Positions 1 through 9,105 of a stretch of DNA of 64,000 nt are shown here, one piece after another. Position 1 is the first letter of the stretch, and each line of letters opens with the position of its first letter. The DNA comes from Flavobacterium rivuli WB 3.3-2 = DSM 21788 (GTDB lineage: Bacteria; Bacteroidota; Bacteroidia; Flavobacteriales; Flavobacteriaceae), in the NCBI RefSeq assembly GCF_000378485.1, contig NZ_KB899978.1, forward strand, positions 1 to 64,000, in the 5' to 3' direction. A program made the translations under genes and the position numbers. The notes below the pieces were generated by a model, which worked only from the letters and a program-made list of their open reading frames with translations, was not told the DNA's origin and made no database searches.

Positions 1-182
1 AAAAGCATTTTGGGATGGTACCCAGGATTTCCTTCTTTACTATAGGCTTCAAGTAACGGCTGGATATTTATTTTCTCTACAACGGAGTTAATAACCCGGA
101 CCGGATGATGCGCAGGTATTAATTCATCAAACGAATGAGGGAAAAGAGTCGACTGGTTCTGGTTGTAGGGCTTAAATTTCAT
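1..182 (-). CDS. IS1182-family transposase, N-terminal part (cut by window edge)
   Basis: Read on the minus strand from an ATG at 182, the first 60 codons begin MKFKPYNQNQSTLFPHSFDE and continue with an IPAHHPVRVI segment and a GNPGYHPKML segment. I recognise this as the conserved N-terminal domain of IS1182-family (IS5-like DDE) transposases. The DDE catalytic domain lies outside the window, so whether the element is intact cannot be judged. A terminator-like hairpin on the same strand lies about 70 bp upstream of the start (250-276), so the gene's own promoter should lie between 182 and 250. The terminal inverted repeat of the element is not identifiable with only one end visible. Confidence 0.88.
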   Translation of the reverse strand, partial: MKFKPYNQNQSTLFPHSFDELIPAHHPVRVINSVVEKINIQPLLEAYSKEGNPGYHPKML

Positions 183-249
183 CGCTTAAAATATTGATAA
201 TCAATACTTGAATATAATAAAAAATAAACTTTCTGCCAAAAAAATGCAT

Positions 250-276
250 AAAAAAACCGCCTCAGTTTTGAGACGG
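250..276 (-). terminator. Rho-independent terminator upstream of the transposase
   Basis: On the minus strand the stem CCGTCTCA / TGAGGCGG with an AAAC loop is followed by seven T. One pair is a G-U wobble on this strand but a C-A mismatch on the plus strand, so the hairpin favours minus-strand RNA. It points toward the transposase gene and would block transcription entering the element from outside, unless it is the terminator of a gene removed by the insertion. Confidence 0.7.
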
Positions 277-379
277 CTTCGTTGTTTTGTACCACCTTAT
301 TACCGGCAATGTAAAAAATATTTTAATACCTTCCCAACCTGTTATCGCTACAAGTGCTCTATATATAAAAAGATACAAA

Positions 380-2620
380 ATGAAAGCAACTCCTTACTTA
401 AAAAAGCTATTGCCTTTAGTGTTTATAGCCATATTGCTATATCCGTTTACTATAGTAGGACAATCTGTAAAAGAAAAAATTGAAGGCGTTATTTATGATG
501 AATTTAAAAAACCTATAGCTAATGTAGAAGTATTTAATGTAACCAGTGGTTTTGTAACAGTATCTGATATTGATGGGCACTTTGCTGTTATTGGCAAAAA
601 GGGAAATTTGCTGCGTTTTACATATCCGTCAAAAATAACCAAAGAGGTTACTGCACCAGTATCTAAAAACCTGAAAGTATATTTTGACGATGCTAAAAAA
701 ATAGCCGAAACTGCCAGAAAGAAACAGGAAAAGCTGGATAGGGATAATGCACGGTTTAACAAGAGGGAAGAAAAAAGGCGCCTTGAAAGAGAAAAAAACA
801 GGCAAATACTACAGGCAAAAACAGACCATAAAAATCATGGTAATGTTTACAACAAGGCTGTTTATGGTCAGGTATTAGACGATTATGGTATGCCACTACC
901 CGGCACTGTGATAAAAATTAAGGGAACAACAACAGAAGTACAAACAGATTTTGATGGTAATTATGGCATTGATGCTAAAATGGGCAATGTTCTAATTTTT
1001 AGCTTTATCGGGTATGACAGTGTAGAGGCTACCGTAACCGAGCGGATAATAAACGTTGAAATGCCATCTAATGTAACTTTAGATGAGGTTGTGGTAAATG
1101 CTTACAGGAGCACTCCAAAAGCATACAGTAGTGCTGCTGTAACTACAGTTACCAGCAAAACTATTGAGGGCAGGCCAGGCGCAACTGTTGCTGAAACTTT
1201 AAAAAGCACCGTTCCCGGAATTGCAGTAGAAATGTCGGCAGATTATGCAGTACATAAAGAACCTGCAAGTAGCGTAAAAAGCAACATAAAATCTCAAAAA
1301 GCCGGACAGCTTACTGCAGGTGAGGTTAACGATTTTAGTAAATGGGAATACTGGGAAGGGCTCACTAAGGCAGAGCTTGCAGAATGGTCTAAACTCTGGG
1401 TAATGCTGCCTGCCTACAGATATTCTATAGTGCTTACAAATACCGAAGGGTACCCTATTGTAAACAAAACCGTACACCTTACAGATGCTGCCAAAACAAA
1501 GCTATGGACATCACGTACTGATAATACCGGCCGCGCAGAGTTGTGGTATGAACCTACAGACCTTTCTTTAAATAAAGATGAGCCTAACCTGCAAATTATC
1601 GACGATAAGGACACCGTAATTGTAAAGGATCCGAAGGAATTTCATAAAGGGCTTAATACCTTTACTTACAAAGAAAAATGCAGTGATTTGCAAAAGGTAA
1701 ACATTGCCTTTATGGTAGACGCCACAGGATCTATGGGCGATGAAATTGCTTACCTGCAGGCCGAACTTAACGATGTAATAAACCGAACCAAAGAGGCATT
1801 GCCAAAGGTAGACCTAACTATGGGCAGTGTTTTTTACAGAGATTTTGAAGATGACTACCTTATAAAAGCCTTTGACCTGACCGATAGAGTACCGGATGTA
1901 ATTTCTTTTATACAAAAGCAGGGGGCCAATGGCGGGGGCGATTATCCGGAAGCAGTTATTGAGGCATACGAAGCGGCTATAGATAATATGTCGTGGGATG
2001 ATGATGCACGTGCAAAATTACTGTTCGTGGTACTTGATGCGCCGCCGCATTATAGTGCAAAGAACGTAACACGACTACAAAACCTTGCCATAAAAGCATC
2101 TGAAAAAGGGATACGGATAATACCTATTGCAGCAAGCGGCATAGATAAAAGCACCGAATATTTAATGCGCGCTATGGCACTGCAAACTAACGGAACCTAC
2201 CTGTTTATTACCAACCACAGTGGCATAGGCAACGATCATATTGCCCCATCTACAGATAGTTATAAAGTAGAAATGCTCAATGACCTTATATTGCGGGTAA
2301 TAGTACAATTTACTGCCGTTAATGATTGTAAGGATAGCCAGCTTGCCACCAACGCTAAAATTGAAGAGCAGCTAACCACTACCGATGAGGTTAAATGGAG
2401 CTACTACCCTAACCCCACAAGTGGCTTAATAACTGTAGATACAGACCATCAGGCCACAGCACTTTATCTGTTTGACACCACTGGTAAATTAGTGTTGTAC
2501 AGGGATACAAAAGCTAAGCAGTACAAACTGGACCTTTCAGGATTGCCTAATGCGGTTTATTATTTAAAAGTAGATGTTGGTGATACATCACTTATGGGGA
2601 AAATAATTAAGACGTTGTAA
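380..2620 (+). CDS. T9SS-secreted vWA-domain protein with TonB-receptor-like N-terminal modules
   Basis: A 746-residue predicted secreted protein. I start it at 380 because MKATPYLKKLLPLVFIAILL is a clear signal peptide; an in-frame ATG at 287 would place 31 odd residues before it. Order of parts: carboxypeptidase-regulatory-like beta-sandwich (about 34-105), a Lys/Glu/Arg-rich likely coiled coil (about 108-155), a second such domain (about 163-235) running into a stretch like the start of a SusC/TonB plug (TSKTIEGRPGATVAETLKS), a third Ig-like segment (about 345-440), a von Willebrand A domain with MIDAS motif DATGSMG (Asp447), and a type A T9SS sorting domain (YYPNPTSG). No receptor barrel is present. 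Probable calcium- or magnesium-dependent surface binding protein; the partner is unknown. Confidence 0.85.
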   Translation: MKATPYLKKLLPLVFIAILLYPFTIVGQSVKEKIEGVIYDEFKKPIANVEVFNVTSGFVTVSDIDGHFAVIGKKGNLLRFTYPSKITKEVTAPVSKNLKVYFDDAKKIAETARKKQEKLDRDNARFNKREEKRRLEREKNRQILQAKTDHKNHGNVYNKAVYGQVLDDYGMPLPGTVIKIKGTTTEVQTDFDGNYGIDAKMGNVLIFSFIGYDSVEATVTERIINVEMPSNVTLDEVVVNAYRSTPKAYSSAAVTTVTSKTIEGRPGATVAETLKSTVPGIAVEMSADYAVHKEPASSVKSNIKSQKAGQLTAGEVNDFSKWEYWEGLTKAELAEWSKLWVMLPAYRYSIVLTNTEGYPIVNKTVHLTDAAKTKLWTSRTDNTGRAELWYEPTDLSLNKDEPNLQIIDDKDTVIVKDPKEFHKGLNTFTYKEKCSDLQKVNIAFMVDATGSMGDEIAYLQAELNDVINRTKEALPKVDLTMGSVFYRDFEDDYLIKAFDLTDRVPDVISFIQKQGANGGGDYPEAVIEAYEAAIDNMSWDDDARAKLLFVVLDAPPHYSAKNVTRLQNLAIKASEKGIRIIPIAASGIDKSTEYLMRAMALQTNGTYLFITNHSGIGNDHIAPSTDSYKVEMLNDLILRVIVQFTAVNDCKDSQLATNAKIEEQLTTTDEVKWSYYPNPTSGLITVDTDHQATALYLFDTTGKLVLYRDTKAKQYKLDLSGLPNAVYYLKVDVGDTSLMGKIIKTL

Positions 2621-2623
2621 TTT

Positions 2624-2680
2624 GGCAGGGTTTTAAACGGACAACGCGGTTAAAAATCCTGTCAGCTAAAAATCTGACAA
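2624..2680. repeat. Intergenic palindromic element
   Basis: An imperfect inverted repeat (GGCAGGGTTTTAA at 2624-2636 against TTAAAAATCCTGTC at 2650-2663, allowing G-U pairs and one bulge) is followed by a shorter one (TGTCAG / CTGACA). There is no T-run after it, so it is not a standard terminator, although it lies just after the vWA gene stop. It may be a dispersed intergenic palindrome. Confidence 0.5.
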
Positions 2681-2695
2681 TGTGATATTATATTC

Positions 2696-2703
2696 TATCT
2701 TTG
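2696..2703 (+). promoter_or_regulatory. -7 promoter element (TATCTTTG) for the DUF1456 gene
   Basis: Exact match to the Bacteroidota -7 consensus TAnnTTTG, followed by C, 16 bp before the ATG at 2720. No convincing -33 TTG is seen at the usual spacing. Confidence 0.65.
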
Positions 2704-2719
2704 CACAAAATAACATTAG

Positions 2720-3157
2720 ATGAATAATAACGACGTATTTAAAAAATTACGTGTAGCGCTGCAGCTTCGCGACGACCAGATAATAGAGATATTAAATCTT
2801 GTAGATTTCAGGATCGCCAAGGCAGAGTTAGGCGCGTTCTTTCGTGCCGAAGACCATCCTAATTACATGGAGTGCGGCGACCAGGTATTGCGCAATTTTT
2901 TAAATGGCCTTATTATACACCTGCGTGGTACTAAAGAAAACCCTACCAATGCCGCCGACGTTATTGCTAAAAATGCTGAAGCCTTAAAACAGCCACGTGC
3001 CGAAAAGCCTGCCGGCAAACCGGCTGCACCAAGGCCTAAATCTAACAGTGGAGCAAAAAAAGGCCCAAGCCAGAATAAGAAATATGATAAGGCTAAAAAA
3101 CCTGCTCCCATTGTAGAGAACGTAAAATTTAACAACGGCAAGAATAAAAAAGGATAA
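2720..3157 (+). CDS. DUF1456 family protein (YehS-like)
   Basis: 145 residues. The first ~70 (NDVFKKLRVALQLRDDQIIE, then FFRAEDHPNYMECGDQVLRNF) match the small helical DUF1456 domain of E. coli YehS. YehS carries two copies; here one copy is followed by a Lys/Pro/Ala-rich basic tail (about residues 85-145) likely to be disordered and perhaps nucleic-acid binding. The function of the family is not established. It is transcribed alone: its own promoter is at 2696 and a terminator follows at 3181. Confidence 0.85.
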   Translation: MNNNDVFKKLRVALQLRDDQIIEILNLVDFRIAKAELGAFFRAEDHPNYMECGDQVLRNFLNGLIIHLRGTKENPTNAADVIAKNAEALKQPRAEKPAGKPAAPRPKSNSGAKKGPSQNKKYDKAKKPAPIVENVKFNNGKNKKG

Positions 3158-3180
3158 CCTTTTTTAATATATTATACTGC

Positions 3181-3206
3181 AAGCTGTTCTTAGGGGCAGC
3201 TTTTTT
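3181..3206 (+). terminator. Rho-independent terminator after the DUF1456 gene
   Basis: Stem AAGCTG (3181-3186) / CAGCTT (3197-3202) running into six T. Confidence 0.75.
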
Positions 3207-3233
3207 GTTTTACAAGTACTAAATTTTGTACTT

Positions 3234-3241
3234 TAGCTTTG
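3234..3241 (+). promoter_or_regulatory. -7 promoter element (TAGCTTTG) for the lipoprotein-PhyH-DUF4269 unit
   Basis: Exact TAnnTTTG, 16 bp before the TTG start at 3258. The spacing to the start equals that at 2696/2720, which supports the TTG start choice. Confidence 0.65.
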
Positions 3242-3257
3242 TTTTAATCTATGTAAA

Positions 3258-3803
3258 TTGAAATACCTAATCTTGATTATTTTTGTTATATGTGTTTGTT
3301 CCTGCAAAACGAACAACCTCGTTTATACAAACGGAATTAATGAAACTTTACAATTAGAGCATAAAGCTACTTTAAAATACACGAAGATAACCGGGCACAC
3401 AGGAAGTTGTGAATGGCTAACTTATAGTCTTAAAAACGACACACTAAACATTCAAAGCAACACAATTACCATAGGAAGCCGGAATGCGATTAATAACGGG
3501 AATGTTTACGGACAAATGTTTAAATTATATAATGACAGCTTAGTGAATGTAGCTAACGGCATCTCTTTTTATAGCACTGAATATCTTAAAAAAAAGAATA
3601 AGCTTCTGGCGAAAAAAAAGCTTTATATGTACGTGATTTTTGAGGGCAAAAAACATAAAATCACTAAGCGCAATATAGAACACAGTATTTTAAGGAAAAT
3701 AGATTATTTCAGTTACACTACAAGCACCATAGACCCACAAGTTGCACATGCATTATATAATATACCTCTTAATTATATCACATTAGAGTTTACCAGGAAA
3801 TAA
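3258..3803 (+). CDS. Hypothetical lipoprotein
   Basis: 181 residues starting at a TTG codon; an ATG seven bases upstream is followed at once by a stop, and no other early ATG exists. Translation from TTG gives a lipoprotein signal (KYLILIIFVICVCSC) with the lipidated Cys at about position 16. The mature part is Lys-rich with predicted beta strands and no domain I recognise. It is the first gene of a probable operon: its stop codon is one base from the start of the PhyH gene. Confidence 0.7.
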   Translation: MKYLILIIFVICVCSCKTNNLVYTNGINETLQLEHKATLKYTKITGHTGSCEWLTYSLKNDTLNIQSNTITIGSRNAINNGNVYGQMFKLYNDSLVNVANGISFYSTEYLKKKNKLLAKKKLYMYVIFEGKKHKITKRNIEHSILRKIDYFSYTTSTIDPQVAHALYNIPLNYITLEFTRK

Positions 3804-3804
3804 T

Positions 3805-4530
3805 ATGACATGGAACCACTATAAAACTGAAGTTGAAGCTAATGGCTTTGCTGTTATTGACACCATTTATACTGATCATGAAATTGGAGATATAATATCG
3901 GTAATAGAAAAAACGGAAGCCCGTGGCGAAACCTTTAGGAAATCTGCCGACCTTTTTGCTATTCGCCAGTTTTTAAAAGAAATTCCGGATGTGCTTCCCC
4001 TGCTTTTAAACAGCAGGCTTAAAGATGTTATAAGTACCATTTTTGGAAGTGATTATTTTGTCGTAAAGTCAATTTATTTTGATAAACCCGCAGCATCAAA
4101 TTGGTTTGTGGCTTATCATCAGGATCTAACCATATCTGTAGATCAAAAAGCTGACATTCAAAATTTTGGGCCGTGGACGGTAAAGCAAAATCAGTTTGCC
4201 GTACAGCCGCCACTGCAAATACTTGAAAATATTTATACCATACGCATCCATCTCGACGAAACTAACAAGGATAATGGCGCGCTTAAAGTGGTTCCGCAAT
4301 CGCATTCTAAACAAATTTACAGGCCGGAAACCATTAATTGGGAAATTGAAACCGAGACCGTTTGCAATGTGAACAAAGGGGGCATCATGATAATGAAACC
4401 GTTATTATTACACAGCTCAGGCCGCACCATAAACAACGGCAGGCGCAGGGTTATACACATAGAGTTTAGTTCGGCACAACTGCCGGAACCATTGCAGTGG
4501 GCAGAAAAATCGGCCCTCAATTTAAATTAG
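3805..4530 (+). CDS. Phytanoyl-CoA dioxygenase (PhyH) family protein
   Basis: 241 residues. PhyH-family enzymes are non-haem Fe(II)/2-oxoglutarate oxygenases that hydroxylate varied small molecules. The iron triad is visible: HQD in AYHQDLTIS (about residues 106-108) and the distal His in PLLLHSSGRT; the Arg that binds 2-oxoglutarate is probably in the following GRRRVIHIEF. The domain fills the whole protein, so it is complete. It sits between a lipoprotein and a DUF4269 gene, one base from each. The substrate cannot be read from the sequence; PhyH members in bacteria often act in secondary metabolism. Confidence 0.88.
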   Translation: MTWNHYKTEVEANGFAVIDTIYTDHEIGDIISVIEKTEARGETFRKSADLFAIRQFLKEIPDVLPLLLNSRLKDVISTIFGSDYFVVKSIYFDKPAASNWFVAYHQDLTISVDQKADIQNFGPWTVKQNQFAVQPPLQILENIYTIRIHLDETNKDNGALKVVPQSHSKQIYRPETINWEIETETVCNVNKGGIMIMKPLLLHSSGRTINNGRRRVIHIEFSSAQLPEPLQWAEKSALNLN

Positions 4531-4531
4531 C

Positions 4532-5050
4532 ATGCAGTTGTTTAATACTATAAACTATCTGCAGCTGGGTACATTACTACAGCAACAGGCCTATACTGTA
4601 TTAACAGCTAATACTATTATGGAAAAGCTGCAGGACTTTACCCCCATTCTTGCCGGAACGATCCCGTTAAATATAGATATTGAGGGCAGCGACCTTGATA
4701 TTTTGTGTTATTGGGAGGATGAAGCTGATTTTGTGAAAACGATTCGGGATAATTTTAAAGACTATGATGGTTTTACATTACAGCAGGTTATCATAAATAA
4801 TCAAAAGACGGTTTTGGCAAATTTTTGGTATAATGGTTTTGAGGTTGAGGTTTTTGGGCAAAACATTCCGGTTAAAGAGCAAATGGGGTATTTGCACATG
4901 ATTGCAGAATATAAAATCCTGCAACAAGAGGGCGAAGATTTCAGGAAGCAAGTCATTGCCTTAAAAAGAGCGGGATACAAAACAGAACCCGCTTTTGCAA
5001 AACTACTAAATTTAAAAGGGGATCCTTACATTGCGATCTTGCAATATTAG
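4532..5050 (+). CDS. DUF4269 family protein (nucleotidyltransferase-like)
   Basis: 172 residues covering a complete DUF4269 domain. The segment AGTIPLNIDIEGSDLDILCY has the G-S-D-x-D pattern of the nucleotidyltransferase fold, and a later acidic strand (GFEVEVFGQ) could supply the third carboxylate. No activity is established for this family, so nucleotidyl transfer is only an inference from the motif. Third and last gene of the tight unit begun at 3258. Confidence 0.82.
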   Translation: MQLFNTINYLQLGTLLQQQAYTVLTANTIMEKLQDFTPILAGTIPLNIDIEGSDLDILCYWEDEADFVKTIRDNFKDYDGFTLQQVIINNQKTVLANFWYNGFEVEVFGQNIPVKEQMGYLHMIAEYKILQQEGEDFRKQVIALKRAGYKTEPAFAKLLNLKGDPYIAILQY

Positions 5051-5372
5051 TTCATCGGCCACCTTTATCTCTTCTTTGAGAGGCAACCAACTTCAAGCTG
5101 AATTATTTAAATTCTTACAAGTAATTACCTAACGACTACATTTTGCACTCTTCGCAATAACCAGACACTTTTTACTACAACGATTGAATTATAATCATAA
5201 ATTTCTAATTTCATGATACTAAGAAAAGTTGATTTTTATTTTTAATTAGATAAAACGTAAAAATTTAAACATACCTCAAATTAAATTGCAAATTTTTAAA
5301 ATTAATTTAAAATTTATATAAATTTGACAAGTGTAAAATTTACATTTATAAATCTAACCAAAATTTATTCTG
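5051..5372. other. AT-rich intergenic stretch, no gene seen
   Basis: About 320 bp, strongly AT-rich toward the 3' end. An imperfect -7 box (TACATTTA, 5341-5348) precedes the ATG at 5373. No terminator hairpin was found after the DUF4269 gene. Confidence 0.5.
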
Positions 5373-6620
5373 ATGAAAAGAAAATTACTTAAAAGTACGT
5401 TTTTTATGATCCCATTTTCGGCATTGTTATTTGCAGCACCCACCAGTGCCTATGCGCAAACTTATAACTGGAACGGAGGAAGCAGCAACTTTTACCTTGA
5501 ATCTAACTGGACAAGTACTCAGGGCGCTGTGGTGTTTGATGATTCGTCCTTTAAAACCGTTCGTACTAACGATAGTGGCACTTCTCCTGTAATTAACTCA
5601 ACAGTAGCGTGGCAACCCGGTATATTCGATACTACGGCGGGTAATCTTACCATTAACGCCGACTTTAATATTTATTTTAATGATAAACTAAACGGCACAG
5701 TTACAGTAAACAGTGGCGCAAATTTTACATGCCGCAATATATTTCGTGTAGGACGCGAGGGCACCGGCGTCTTAAACATTAATGGAATAGTGAGATGTTT
5801 GCATGAAACTAACTTCCAGAGTATTTTTATTGGGGCAAAACAAGGCGGAAATGGCACTGTAAACGTTAACGATGGCGGATTTCTTAGTGGTGGTTACCAG
5901 TTAGAGGTTGGCACGAGAGATTTTTACCCAACGGGCGCACTTAACGTAAGCACAGGCGGTACTGCAGAGGCTTACTGGGTTACCGCTATAGGCCCCAGCG
6001 GTACTATAAATGTAAACGGAGGTACCGTAAACACCGGTCAATTACTTATTGTAGGAGATCTGTATCTTGATGACACAGCTAATCCGGGTACTCTGGGAAG
6101 TATTGTAGGCAGCATTAATATAAATTCCGGAGTACTTAACGTTAATCAGAATGACCTTGCAGAGCCTGGACTAAATATTAATGCTAACGGCAAAATAATG
6201 ATAGATGGTGGTAGCCTGATTATAAAAAGAACCGGCACTGACTTTTCTGAAATTGTAAACGATTATGTAACAAATGGGCAAATTACTGCTGCTCCGGGCA
6301 AACAAATTGTTACCGGTTATGATGGCGTGTTTACTACAGTTACTGCCCAGGCTATATCGGGCGTTAAATCGGCTGTTAAAAATAAGTATAGTGTTTTCCC
6401 GAATCCTGCTGAGAATATTGTTACAATTAGTGCAGATAAAGGCACAGCCGAAAACTTTAATATTGAAGTAGTAAACCTACTTGGCGAAACAGTAATGCGA
6501 GCTACTGCGGTAAATACAATCAGCCACAATTTAAACATAGGTAATTTAGCAACGGGAATGTATGTATTAAAAATAAATACCGCATCATCTGCAAGTACAT
6601 GTAGAATAATAAAGAAATAG
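5373..6620 (+). CDS. Secreted repetitive beta-helix-like protein, T9SS type A sorting domain
   Basis: 415 residues with a signal peptide (about 1-29, ending SAYAQ). Residues about 30-320 are rich in Gly, Asn and Thr with short repeats of the type GTVNVNDGG, GTINVNGGTV and GSININSGVL, the spacing expected of a right-handed beta-helix of autotransporter type. The last ~80 residues form a type A T9SS sorting domain (YSVFPNPAENIVTI, NLATGMYVLKI). It is probably released or anchored at the cell surface. No enzymatic motif is visible. A strong terminator follows at 6651. Confidence 0.82.
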   Translation: MKRKLLKSTFFMIPFSALLFAAPTSAYAQTYNWNGGSSNFYLESNWTSTQGAVVFDDSSFKTVRTNDSGTSPVINSTVAWQPGIFDTTAGNLTINADFNIYFNDKLNGTVTVNSGANFTCRNIFRVGREGTGVLNINGIVRCLHETNFQSIFIGAKQGGNGTVNVNDGGFLSGGYQLEVGTRDFYPTGALNVSTGGTAEAYWVTAIGPSGTINVNGGTVNTGQLLIVGDLYLDDTANPGTLGSIVGSININSGVLNVNQNDLAEPGLNINANGKIMIDGGSLIIKRTGTDFSEIVNDYVTNGQITAAPGKQIVTGYDGVFTTVTAQAISGVKSAVKNKYSVFPNPAENIVTISADKGTAENFNIEVVNLLGETVMRATAVNTISHNLNIGNLATGMYVLKINTASSASTCRIIKK

Positions 6621-6650
6621 TTTTTGTGTTGAGTTAGTTTAGTTAATTAA

Positions 6651-6686
6651 ATCGCTTTCATATTTCATCCTGAAAGCGATTTTTTA
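6651..6686 (+). terminator. Rho-independent terminator
   Basis: Perfect 11-bp stem AATCGCTTTCA (6651-6661) / TGAAAGCGATT (6672-6682) ending in a T-run. Confidence 0.88.
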
Positions 6687-6878
6687 ATATATGCAACTTT
6701 GCTAATTAAGCAAGTGGCAGAGAAGTGTTAAAAACGGTGTGGCATATTGTAGTATTTATAACATTTGTACTGGCAATATCGTAAAACAGGTATAAAATAA
6801 TGTTAACTAACGTTTTGTAAACTACCTGCGCAGCAGGTGTTTTGTAATTTTATGAAAATAGTTAAGGGCCTTACTCCC

Positions 6879-9083
6879 ATGACGAAAACAAATTTCATGA
6901 AAATTATTACCGTTTCTTACAGGTTGCCCCTGTCTATAAAAACGCAAAACCGAAAAACAACCATAACTCAAAGTGCCGGAGGACTGGCCACAGCAATACT
7001 ATCTTATTCAGAAAAAAGTGAAGCCGACCTTACATGGGTGGGTGTGGCAGATTTCGAGGAAAATACATGGGAGAAAAATAAAGACAGCTTCCCAAAAACA
7101 TTTGACGTTGAACCCGTTTTCCTTGATAAAAAACTCAATAAAAACTTCTATAACATATTCAGTAACTCTGTACTTTGGGCTTTATTTCACTATTTCCCAT
7201 CGTTTGTAGAGTATAATGATGAAGCTTTTGAGGCTTATGTAGCAGCCAATGCCATTGTTGCCCAAAAAATAAATGAAATTTATGAGCCCGGCGATATTGT
7301 CTGGATCCATGATTACCATTTCCTTGGCCTTGCCAAATTAGTGCGGGAATACCACCCTGATGCAAAAATCGGATTCTTCCTGCACATCCCCTTCCCTAAC
7401 TTTGAAATTTTCAGGATACTGCCCAATAAGGCCAAACGATATATACTTGAAGGCATTTTAGGTGCTAACCTTGCCGGCTTTCATACCTGGGACAACGCCA
7501 TCCATTTTACAGAGTGTGTAGAAAAAATACTTGGCCTGCCACAGCGCAGCTTTTTATTCAGCCAGGATTCACACCACACTAAGGTGGGCTCCTTCCCTAT
7601 CAGCATCGACTTTGATAAATTTTACGATGCCTATAACCGCGATAATGTTGTGGCATTGAGAGATGAAATTAACGGACTATACCAAGACAAAAAGATAATT
7701 TTCTCGGTAGACAGGCTGGATTATACTAAGGGTATAAACAACCGCCTTTATGCTTTTGAACGTTTTTTAGAAAAATATCCGGAATGGAAAGAAAAAGTGG
7801 TGTTCCTGCTTGTAATCGTACCGTCGCGGGAAGAAATAGGTAAGTATGGTGAACGTAAAAAGATCATAGAGCTTAACGTGGGCCGTATAAATGGTGCTAT
7901 GGGTAATTATAAATGGACACCTGTAGTGTACCAGTACCAGGCGGTAGATTTTGACAGGCTAATCGCCCTTTACACCAGCGCGCATGTTGCATTGATATCG
8001 CCCGTTCGCGATGGTATGAACCTTGTTGCAAAAGAGTATGTGGCATCGCGACAGGATAAACGTGGTGTATTGATACTTAGTAGCATGGCAGGAGCGGCAA
8101 AAGAGTTACAGGAGGCTATTACCATTAACCCGTTTGATACAGAACTTACCGGCGATAAAATTGCCCTTGCCCTAAATATGAGCGAAGAGGAGCAGGAACG
8201 CCGTATGGAACGCATGCAAAAATATCTTAAAAAGCACGATGTGTTTAAATGGGCTACCCATTTTCTTAGCGAAACAGAAGCTGCACATAAGCAGGACACC
8301 AATGCTGTACCATTAGACATTGAGCAAAAAAAATTGCTGCTTACTACATATGAACATGCTACCAAACGCCTGTTGTTAATTGATTTTGATGGTACCCTTG
8401 TAAACCTGCAGCCAAGGCCGGAAATGGCTGTGCCTGATGAAAACCTTTTAAATTTACTCGCAAAACTGGCGGCCGACCCACGCAACGAGGTATGGATTGT
8501 AAGTGGCCGCGATAAAAATTTCTTAGAAAAGTGGCTGGGGCATTTGCCTATTGGGCTTGTGGCAGAGCATGGCGGTTACATAAAACGCGATGGCTGGCAC
8601 TCTATAATTCAGGGAGTACCCGAGTGGAAAGACCGTGTTATAGATGTAATGCAGGAATATGTAGACCGCAATAACGAAAGCTTTATTGAGGTTAAAGAAT
8701 TTGGCGTGGCATGGCATTACCGCAAGGTAGACGAGAAGCAGGGATTTCTTACATCGCGCGAGTTACTTACATTGCTTAAAAACCACCTGTACAATACCCC
8801 AACCCAAATTATAGACGGTAATAAGGTAATAGAGGTAAAACACTTTATGGCGCATAAAGGCACTACCTGCCGTGATAATATTTTATGTGGCGACCATGAC
8901 TTCGTGTTGGCATTTGGCGATGATAAAACCGATGAAGACCTTTTTGAACAGCTTACAGGTAATAACCAGTTTTCTATAAAAGTAGGCCCCGGCAATACGG
9001 CAGCTAACTTCAGGTTACCTTCTGTAGAGAAGGTACTGGAATTTTTACACGAGCTGGAAGACAGCCCCGTAGTCTTAAAGTAA
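6879..9083 (+). CDS. otsAB: Bifunctional trehalose-6-phosphate synthase/phosphatase
   Basis: About 734 residues from the ATG at 6879; ATGs at 6852 and 6897 are also possible. The N-terminal ~480 residues are a GT20 glucosyltransferase (HIPFPNFEIFRIL, VDRLDYTKGI, SPVRDGMNLVAKEYVA), which makes trehalose-6-phosphate from UDP-glucose and glucose-6-phosphate. The C-terminal ~240 residues are a HAD phosphatase with nucleophile motif DFDGT (Asp502) and the metal motif GDDKTDEDLF. Both sets of catalytic motifs are present, so one polypeptide should make trehalose, an osmo- and desiccation protectant. The fusion is common in Bacteroidota. It stands alone, followed by a terminator at 9106. Confidence 0.95.
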   Translation: MTKTNFMKIITVSYRLPLSIKTQNRKTTITQSAGGLATAILSYSEKSEADLTWVGVADFEENTWEKNKDSFPKTFDVEPVFLDKKLNKNFYNIFSNSVLWALFHYFPSFVEYNDEAFEAYVAANAIVAQKINEIYEPGDIVWIHDYHFLGLAKLVREYHPDAKIGFFLHIPFPNFEIFRILPNKAKRYILEGILGANLAGFHTWDNAIHFTECVEKILGLPQRSFLFSQDSHHTKVGSFPISIDFDKFYDAYNRDNVVALRDEINGLYQDKKIIFSVDRLDYTKGINNRLYAFERFLEKYPEWKEKVVFLLVIVPSREEIGKYGERKKIIELNVGRINGAMGNYKWTPVVYQYQAVDFDRLIALYTSAHVALISPVRDGMNLVAKEYVASRQDKRGVLILSSMAGAAKELQEAITINPFDTELTGDKIALALNMSEEEQERRMERMQKYLKKHDVFKWATHFLSETEAAHKQDTNAVPLDIEQKKLLLTTYEHATKRLLLIDFDGTLVNLQPRPEMAVPDENLLNLLAKLAADPRNEVWIVSGRDKNFLEKWLGHLPIGLVAEHGGYIKRDGWHSIIQGVPEWKDRVIDVMQEYVDRNNESFIEVKEFGVAWHYRKVDEKQGFLTSRELLTLLKNHLYNTPTQIIDGNKVIEVKHFMAHKGTTCRDNILCGDHDFVLAFGDDKTDEDLFEQLTGNNQFSIKVGPGNTAANFRLPSVEKVLEFLHELEDSPVVLK

Positions 9084-9105
9084 CTTCACTCTTACATAAT
9101 GTATT

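Noticed and set aside
6837-6878. Longer N-terminus of the trehalose enzyme from 6837 or 6852
   Set aside because: The extra residues have no counterpart in the family; the ATG at 6879 is the more economical start, though 6897 is also possible.
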